The notes below the pieces were generated by a model, which saw nothing but the letters and a program-made list of their open reading frames with translations, did no database searches and was not told the origin of the DNA. A stretch of 57,887 bases of DNA from Lachnospiraceae bacterium (GTDB lineage Bacteria; Bacillota; Clostridia; Lachnospirales; Lachnospiraceae). A program made the translations under genes and the position numbers. The DNA is taken from NCBI GenBank assembly GCA_024693135.1, contig JAILLN010000036.1, positions 1 through 57,887 of the forward strand. The letters run 5' to 3'. Below, in pieces: positions 52,661-57,887 of this stretch. Within the stretch, counting starts at the first letter, position 1. Every line of letters begins with the position of its first letter.

Positions 52661-54872
52661 ATCCGGCGCTGTTTTCGGTTTCCGAAGAATTTCCCACATA
52701 GACCGTAAAGCTTCCCTTCTCCGCACGCCTTCTGTCGTCGCTTCCCGTAAATGCAAGCATCTCTTCCCGGATCGTGAAGCTGACCTTCCTTTCCTCCCCG
52801 GGCTTTAAGCTGATCTTCTCAAAGCCCTTCAGCTCCCTGACCGGCCTGGCCGTGGAGGAGACATCATCCCGAAGATACATCTGCACCACTTCCTTTGCCT
52901 CCCTGCTTCCCGTATTCCTTACGGTGACGGAAGCCTGGAGCACATCCCCGGCGCCCAGGTGAAGGGTGTCCCCGGAAAGAGAAACTTCCGATATCTCGAA
53001 TTTGGAATAAGACAGCCCGAAGCCGAAGGGATATAGCGGCGCATTGGGAATGTCGGCATATCTTGAGACAAACTGATCCGGATTCCCCGGTTCATAATGC
53101 CTGCCTGTGGACATCTCATTGTAAAATACCGGCACCTGCCCGACGCAGTAGGGGAAGCTCATGGGAAGCTTGCCGGAAGGGCTCTCCTTCCCGGTCAGCA
53201 CATCGCTTACCGCATTTCCTCCCTCTGTGCCCGGCTGCCATACCACAAGCACGGCCTTTGAAAGGGCGGCGATCTCCCTCAGGTCCAGCGGCCTGCCGGT
53301 AAAAAGCAGGGTGATGATATTGGGATTGACCTCTGCCACCTTCCGCAAAAGCTTCATCTGCATGGAGGGGATGTCGAGCATGCCCCGGCTGGAGGCTTCC
53401 CCGGTCATGATATTCAGCTCCCCGATGGTTAAGATCACCTTCCCGGCCTTTTTGGCAAGCTTCAGGGCTCCGTTCAGCAGCTTCTCATCCCTTGCCTCAT
53501 CCTTCTCCACGAAGCACTGCGCCCCGCCCATGCCCACCTTGGGATAATCCGTGCTTAGGACGCAGCCTGCCGCCATCCGACCCTTCCATCCGGCCTTCCT
53601 TAAGCCCTCCTCGATGGTCACGCTGTCTTCCTTTTCGGCAAAGATGCTCCAGGCTCCATAGATCATCCCGCTGTCTGCAAAGGGTCCGATCAGTGCCGCA
53701 TCCTCCAGATCCTCAAGCGGCAGGATCCCCTCATTTTTCAGCAGCACGAAGCTTTCCGATGCGGCTTTCCTTGCCTCAGCCCGGTTTTCTTCGCAGAGCA
53801 GTATGGTTTTTTCTTCTTCCTCGTCCGCATCCTTATACGGATCTTCAAAAAGGCCCAGACGGTTTTTCAGGTTCAGTACCCTCAGGACTGCCTCGTCCAC
53901 CAGGCTTTCCGGCACCCGTCCTTCCTCGATCAGGCTTTCCAGGTTTCCGGCATAGCAGCGGGTACACATATCGATGTCTACTCCCGCCCGGATCGCCAGA
54001 AAGGCCGCTTCCTTTTCATTCTCCGCCACCCTGTGGTTTACCATCTCTCCGATGGCCGCCCAGTCAGAGATCAATACCCCGTCGAAGCCCCACTCCTCCC
54101 GGAGGATCTCCCGCATCAGATGGGCATTGCCGGAGGCGGGGATCCGGTTCATGAGATTAAAGGAGGTCATGACCGTCTCCACGCCGGCCTCCACTGCCGC
54201 CTGATAGGCCGGGAGATACTCATCCCGCAAGGTCCTCTCGGAGAGCTCCACGGTATTGTAATCCCTTCCGGCCATGGCCGCGCCGTAGCCTGCAAAATGC
54301 TTCACGCAGGCCGCCACGCTGCCCTTTCGTTTCAGGTCTGCGCGGCCGTCCCTGCCCTTCTTTCCCTGGTATCCCTCCACGGAAGCCCTGGCAAATACGC
54401 TATTGAGGTAAGGATCCTCCCCCGTAGACTCCATTACCCGGCCCCAGCGGGGATCCCGGACCAGATCCGCCATGGGGGAAAAAAAGAGCTGTATGCCCGC
54501 GGCTGAAGCCTCCCTCGCCGCCACCCTGGCTCCCGCCTCCGTAAGGGCCGGGTTGAATCCTGCCCCCTGCCCCAGCGGGATGGGGAAGATGGTCTTATAG
54601 CCGTTGATGACATCCGCCATGAAGATCAGGGGGATATGGTGGGGATGCTTTTCCATGAAGCGCTTCTGGATCCCCTTCAGCTTCCCGGCTCCCGTGATGC
54701 TTAAGACAGAGCCTGCAAGGATCAGATCCTCCTCCGTGAAGTTCATGAAGTTTTCCGGACCGGTAAGCACGAAATCCTCCTCGAAGCAGGATCCCGGCAG
54801 CTGCTGCAGCTGTCCGATCTTTTCCTTAAGCGTCATCTCCTCCAAAAGCCTGATTATCCCTGACTGTACCAT
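52647..54872 (-). CDS. GH3 beta-glycosidase (BglX-like)
   Basis: A 741-residue GH3 enzyme: EEMTLKEKIGQLQQLPG, IFMADVINGYKTIFPIPLGQ, SPMADLVRDPRWGRVMESTGEDPYL, KHFAGYGAAMAGRDYNTVELSERTL, nucleophile Asp in VLISDWAAIGEM, and the (alpha/beta) and fibronectin-like C-terminal domains (GLSYSKFEISEV, VTVRNTGSREAKEVVQMYLRDD). The layout is that of BglX-type beta-glucosidases, here without a signal peptide, so it is cytosolic. It is transcribed toward the GGDEF gene. With the GH2 and the other GH3 it would degrade imported mixed beta-linked oligosaccharides. Confidence 0.93.
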   Translation of the reverse strand: MVQSGIIRLLEEMTLKEKIGQLQQLPGSCFEEDFVLTGPENFMNFTEEDLILAGSVLSITGAGKLKGIQKRFMEKHPHHIPLIFMADVINGYKTIFPIPLGQGAGFNPALTEAGARVAAREASAAGIQLFFSPMADLVRDPRWGRVMESTGEDPYLNSVFARASVEGYQGKKGRDGRADLKRKGSVAACVKHFAGYGAAMAGRDYNTVELSERTLRDEYLPAYQAAVEAGVETVMTSFNLMNRIPASGNAHLMREILREEWGFDGVLISDWAAIGEMVNHRVAENEKEAAFLAIRAGVDIDMCTRCYAGNLESLIEEGRVPESLVDEAVLRVLNLKNRLGLFEDPYKDADEEEEKTILLCEENRAEARKAASESFVLLKNEGILPLEDLEDAALIGPFADSGMIYGAWSIFAEKEDSVTIEEGLRKAGWKGRMAAGCVLSTDYPKVGMGGAQCFVEKDEARDEKLLNGALKLAKKAGKVILTIGELNIMTGEASSRGMLDIPSMQMKLLRKVAEVNPNIITLLFTGRPLDLREIAALSKAVLVVWQPGTEGGNAVSDVLTGKESPSGKLPMSFPYCVGQVPVFYNEMSTGRHYEPGNPDQFVSRYADIPNAPLYPFGFGLSYSKFEISEVSLSGDTLHLGAGDVLQASVTVRNTGSREAKEVVQMYLRDDVSSTARPVRELKGFEKISLKPGEERKVSFTIREEMLAFTGSDDRRRAEKGSFTVYVGNSSETENSAGFILS

Positions 54873-54972
54873 GGCTGCCCCCTTTCAAGTTTCCTCATGT
54901 AGAAATAAGCTGCTATCGCCAAAATGATATGATCGAACGCCCCCTTTCGTCAATACCTTCCTGCCTGAAGAC

Positions 54973-55009
54973 AAAAAAACAGCCTCCGCAGGTATGGCGC
55001 AGAGGCTGT
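54973..55009 (-). terminator. Terminator of the second chemoreceptor
   Basis: ACAGCCTC / GAGGCTGT (54979-54986 / 55002-55009), followed on the minus strand by a T run (54973-54978), about 35 bases after the stop. Confidence 0.9.
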
Positions 55010-55042
55010 CAAAATGGTCATGCTCTTATGCAGATCCCGGTA

Positions 55043-57076
55043 TTAAAGCTTGAAGAACTTCAGGTCGTTATCCAGCTGATCGGCCACGCTGCTCAGCTCT
55101 CCGGCGCTGCCTGCCAGCACGTTCACGGTGGCATTCAGCTCCTGCATGGAAGCCGAGGTCTCCTGGGTAGATGCTGCATTCTCCTCGGAAATGGCGGAGA
55201 GGGAGCTCATGGCATCGACGATCACCACCTTGGAGGCATCGCATTCCTGCGTCAGGCCGGAGATGGTATTCACGCCGTCCACCGTGCTGCCCACATCGCC
55301 GATCAGGTCGTTGATCTTGTCCACGGTCTCCACCAGCACCCGGTTCACATCCTCTCCGATCCGGGAGATCTCCTCCGTCTTCGCCGAAGCCTGCTCGGAG
55401 TGCTTCAGCAGATTCTGCATCTCGTTGCGGATCTCCTCAGCCGTGCTGGCACTCTCCGTGGCAAGCTTTCCGATCTCCTCTGCCACCACGGCAAAGCCCC
55501 TGCCGGCCTCTCCTGCCCTGGCGGCCTCGATGGAAGCATTGAGAGCCAGGAGGTTGGTCTGGGAGGCGATGGATGTGATGCCGTCCACCTTGTCATTGAC
55601 GCTCTGCACAGCCGCATTGGTGGACTTCATGGTCTCGGCCACGGCCGACACGCTCTCGCCCATGGTATCCATATTGGCCGACAGCTGCTTCAGCGCCTCT
55701 GCCGAAGACTGGGATGCGTCATTCATGCCTGCCGCCGCCTCAGCCAGCTGCTGGGCATTGTCTGCCACGGTCTGGATGGCATCGGAAAGCACGGAAAGAT
55801 TCTCTGTGGCCTTCTCCACGGAACCGGCCTGCTCTGTAGCGCCCTTTGCCATCTCCTGCACGGCATTGGACACATCGTCTGCCGTATTGGAGATCTGCTC
55901 TGCGGTATCGGCCAGAGCCTTGGACTTGTCATTTACCGTCTTGGAGGCTCCCAGGATATCCTTCACGATATCGGAGAGGGTATCTACCAGATGGTTGGTA
56001 TTCCTTACGATATCGCCGAACTCATCCTTTCTCTTGTCAAATTTATCCATGCGGACAAATTCCCCGCCCGCGATCTTCCGGATGGTCGCATTGATGGCGA
56101 TGATAGGATCCGTGAAGGATTTTGCCAGCATGAAGGAAAGCACGGTAGCGATAATGAGCATCACAATGCCGATGATGATGATGATCATCAGCATCCGGTT
56201 GGAATTGGCGAGAACCACGCCCTTATCCGTGGCGATCACGGTGACCCAGCCTGTGATAGGCTCCCTCTGGTAAGACATCTTCCAATCGCCGCCATTGAAG
56301 TGGGAATCATAGCTGCCGGAGGCCTCCCGGTCGGAACGGGATGCGGTATACCACTGCTGGGTGCTGAAATTCACCGGCTCACCGCCCTCCAGATCCATGG
56401 AGGTATGGCCGATCAGATCGCCGTTATTATCTCCGATGAAGATATCCTGGTTTTTCGAGGTGACCTCACCCTTGACCATCCCCGTGAAATCGACCAGGTT
56501 ATAATTCCTCTGCACGGCTCCGATGAAGTTCCCGTCCAGGTCAAAGATCGGATGGATGAAGGTACAGATCCTCTGTCCCGTTGATTTGGAAATGATCTGG
56601 TCAGATACATAGAAATCCTCGGTGGCCTTACACTGAATGAAATATTCCCGGTCGGATATGTCCACGCAGTCCCCCACGCTCCGTACGATCTGCATGCCGT
56701 CTGCATTAGAAATGACCAGGGAATTTCCATCCCCTATCTCATTGTCCGTCTTAAGCAGCCAGTCTGCTACCGATTCCTTATCCAGCTCGCCTAAAAGCAG
56801 CTTCCTCGCAGATACCGAATTGGCCACGGTCCGCAGAACCTGCATGTTCTGCTCCACGATGGACTTGAAATCATGCTCCACGAGCTTGGCCTGGGCCGCA
56901 TTCATGGCTTCCATGTTTTCCACGGCCTCTGTATGGGAGGTCTCATAGCTGATCACAATGGAAATGATCAGCGGGATGGCCATGATGGCGATGATTATGG
57001 CGATGAGCCTCGTCTTTACGCTGTCCAGCAATTTCTTCCTGTCTGCATTTTTACCGGGATCTGCTTCCTTTTTCAT
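55043..57076 (-). CDS. Methyl-accepting chemotaxis protein (double Cache)
   Basis: A 677-residue chemoreceptor: N-terminal helix ([21 protein letters not shown]), a large extracellular dCache-like sensor (~50-280; [52 protein letters not shown]), a second helix ([23 protein letters not shown]), a HAMP domain and the signalling domain with the hairpin tip ([40 protein letters not shown]). Its last ~45 residues closely match those of the first chemoreceptor. Ligand unknown; amino acids or organic acids are usual for double-Cache receptors. AAAGGAG precedes the ATG. Confidence 0.95.
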   Translation of the reverse strand: MKKEADPGKNADRKKLLDSVKTRLIAIIIAIMAIPLIISIVISYETSHTEAVENMEAMNAAQAKLVEHDFKSIVEQNMQVLRTVANSVSARKLLLGELDKESVADWLLKTDNEIGDGNSLVISNADGMQIVRSVGDCVDISDREYFIQCKATEDFYVSDQIISKSTGQRICTFIHPIFDLDGNFIGAVQRNYNLVDFTGMVKGEVTSKNQDIFIGDNNGDLIGHTSMDLEGGEPVNFSTQQWYTASRSDREASGSYDSHFNGGDWKMSYQREPITGWVTVIATDKGVVLANSNRMLMIIIIIGIVMLIIATVLSFMLAKSFTDPIIAINATIRKIAGGEFVRMDKFDKRKDEFGDIVRNTNHLVDTLSDIVKDILGASKTVNDKSKALADTAEQISNTADDVSNAVQEMAKGATEQAGSVEKATENLSVLSDAIQTVADNAQQLAEAAAGMNDASQSSAEALKQLSANMDTMGESVSAVAETMKSTNAAVQSVNDKVDGITSIASQTNLLALNASIEAARAGEAGRGFAVVAEEIGKLATESASTAEEIRNEMQNLLKHSEQASAKTEEISRIGEDVNRVLVETVDKINDLIGDVGSTVDGVNTISGLTQECDASKVVIVDAMSSLSAISEENAASTQETSASMQELNATVNVLAGSAGELSSVADQLDNDLKFFKL

Positions 57077-57145
57077 GAATCCTTCTCCTTTTCCTACATC
57101 CTAATCTGAGCCGCTTATGCCCAGCCACTCGAACCTGTATCACCC

Positions 57146-57174
57146 ATTATACTCCCCCGCCCCCGTTTTTTCAA
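57146..57174 (-). promoter_or_regulatory. Promoter of the second chemoreceptor
   Basis: Minus-strand -35 TTGAAA (57169-57174), 17-base spacer, consensus -10 TATAAT (57146-57151), about 70 bases before the ATG. Confidence 0.75.
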
Positions 57175-57510
57175 TCAAACGTCCCCCTGGTTGCTTTTTC
57201 ATCCTTTTTGTGTTAAGTCAAGACTCTAAAAAGCATATTTTTCTTTGCGCTCTTAGCGTGTCTAAAGCTTATCTTCTTTGAAATCTATGCTTTCCATTCA
57301 ACCAGGAAATTCTATTACTGGCAAAAGAAAGTCAGGTCATACTTTTTGGAGAATGCAGACCTGTTCCAACAATCAGTATTCCGGGAAGATCAGAGAAAGT
57401 CCGACACCGTCCATGATGATCCGTTGCGGTTCATGCCAGGTGTATATTAATAATAATGTCTGTGCAGATGCCTTGTCCATAGTACTGTTCCGGGCAGGCC
57501 CGGTGATATG
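57175..57510. other. Intergenic region, no gene supported
   Basis: About 336 bases between the chemoreceptor promoter and the palindromes. A 77-codon plus-strand frame from 57278 has no ribosome binding site and no recognisable composition, and the minus strand shows only short frames. Possibly a decayed gene. Confidence 0.5.
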
Positions 57511-57579
57511 ATGTCAATCAGGGAACGGTTCTGTGATTGACATATATAGGGTGGGACAGAGATACGTCCCCTGTCCCAC
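57511..57579. repeat. Two adjacent perfect palindromes
   Basis: ATGTCAATCA / TGATTGACAT (57511-57520 / 57534-57543), then GTGGGACAG / CTGTCCCAC (57551-57559 / 57571-57579). The first encloses GGGAACGGTTCTG, whose complement resembles the GAACCGTCCCCCTG repeat near 36249. The second lies directly after the histidine kinase stop and may act as its transcript end, though no T run follows. Confidence 0.7.
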
Positions 57580-57580
57580 T

Positions 57581-57887
57581 TTATATCATAATCTGTATGG
57601 AAAAGCGGGGGCTCCAGTTGACGGTCATGGTGCCACCTGCGGATTCCACGAGAGTCCGCAGGTTTTTGAGACCTCCGGTCTCGGCTGAGGGTGTGACCTC
57701 TCTTTCCGTGCCTGAGAGTATCAGCTCATAGCGGTCACCGATGATGCGGCCCTCTATGAAGGCTTCGTTGTCGTCCGTGTGCTTCAGTATGTTTGTGATA
57801 TGCACGGTCACGGCAGTATCCACTATTTCAAGCCTGTCCCTGTCTTCAGGCAGTACCCCGGTGAAGCTTACATCTATGCCAAGTTCG
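57581..57887 (-). CDS. Sensor histidine kinase, C-terminal part (partial)
   Basis: The frame is open from the right edge to a TAA at 57581. The 101 visible residues look like the ATP-binding (HATPase_c) end of a histidine kinase: an N-box-like VTVHITNILKHTDDNEAFIEG, then the G2-type ETGGLKNLRTLVESAGGTMTV and a C-terminal strand (PRFSIQIMI). The canonical Asn/His of the N box is only partly kept. The remainder, including sensor and phospho-acceptor His, lies outside the window. Confidence is moderate because the piece is short. Confidence 0.7.
   Translation of the reverse strand, partial: ELGIDVSFTGVLPEDRDRLEIVDTAVTVHITNILKHTDDNEAFIEGRIIGDRYELILSGTEREVTPSAETGGLKNLRTLVESAGGTMTVNWSPRFSIQIMI

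Noticed and set aside
54929..56584. 551-codon plus-strand frame opposite the second chemoreceptor
   Set aside because: Antisense of the conserved signalling domain; the Gly/His/Leu-rich translation is a typical shadow.

Overview
The window looks like a chromosomal segment of an anaerobic, motile clostridial bacterium, most likely a member of the Lachnospiraceae (Bacillota). The reasons are the moderately GC-rich coding sequence, strong AGGAGG-type ribosome binding sites, the FeoA/FeoB/Cys-rich peptide iron set under a DtxR-type operator, a DUF3842 gene, a nickel-pincer (Lar) set, many cyclic-di-GMP proteins, chemoreceptors, and an Opp-family transporter next to GH2/GH3 glycosidases. The family assignment is inference. 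I saw no rRNA, tRNA, CRISPR array, prophage or insertion sequence.

Layout. 1-5330: a partial AAA/DUF4143 ATPase, an NCS2 purine permease behind a promoter-proximal terminator, and feoA-feoB-Cys-rich peptide behind a promoter covered by three inverted-repeat operators. 5484-16843 (minus strand): a run of CorA, ClC, CPA1 antiporter, TcdA, a 1837-residue lipoprotein and a YczE-like membrane protein. The lipoprotein fuses three muropeptide-recycling enzymes (AmiE-like, NagZ, NamZ). DUF3842 lies just upstream with its own leader. 17141-20630 (plus strand): a possible attenuator leader, two small membrane proteins, a LarE-LarB fusion and a short LarC with a large His-rich insert. 20673-25467: WecB and an NfrB-like glycosyltransferase carrying a c-di-GMP-binding MshEN domain, divergent from a diguanylate cyclase whose leader is a tandem-repeat array. 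25521-34050: poorly known genes, namely an acetyltransferase-like protein, a 1025-residue protein with a hydrophobic segment preceded by a YbjN/chaperone-like gene, TtcA, a double receiver-like protein and a calpain-like protease that stops before its His/Asn residues. 34255-38562: aldo/keto reductase, upp, a palindromic intergenic element, a chemoreceptor and a Gln-rich small protein. 38622-54872: a glycan-utilisation locus. It holds a substrate-binding lipoprotein, DppBCDF-type ABC transporter, GH2 beta-mannosidase and GH3 enzyme, divergent from an AraC regulator and a sugar-binding-domain/GGDEF fusion, with a second GH3. 54973-57887: a second chemoreceptor, intergenic palindromes and the end of a histidine kinase.

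How it fits together. Cyclic-di-GMP recurs: a membrane diguanylate cyclase faces an MshEN-gated polysaccharide synthase and the enzyme that makes its likely UDP-ManNAc substrate, as in the E. coli NfrB/WecB/DgcJ pathway. A second diguanylate cyclase, fused to a sugar-binding-protein-like domain, sits inside the oligosaccharide locus. Three genes (NCS2 permease, lar operon, receiver-like protein) have an intrinsic terminator between their own promoter and ribosome binding site, which suggests conditional attenuation. The most notable items are the three-enzyme muropeptide lipoprotein, the NfrB-type locus in a Gram-positive, the unusual lar operon and its leader, and two gene 3' ends that are present twice in tandem.
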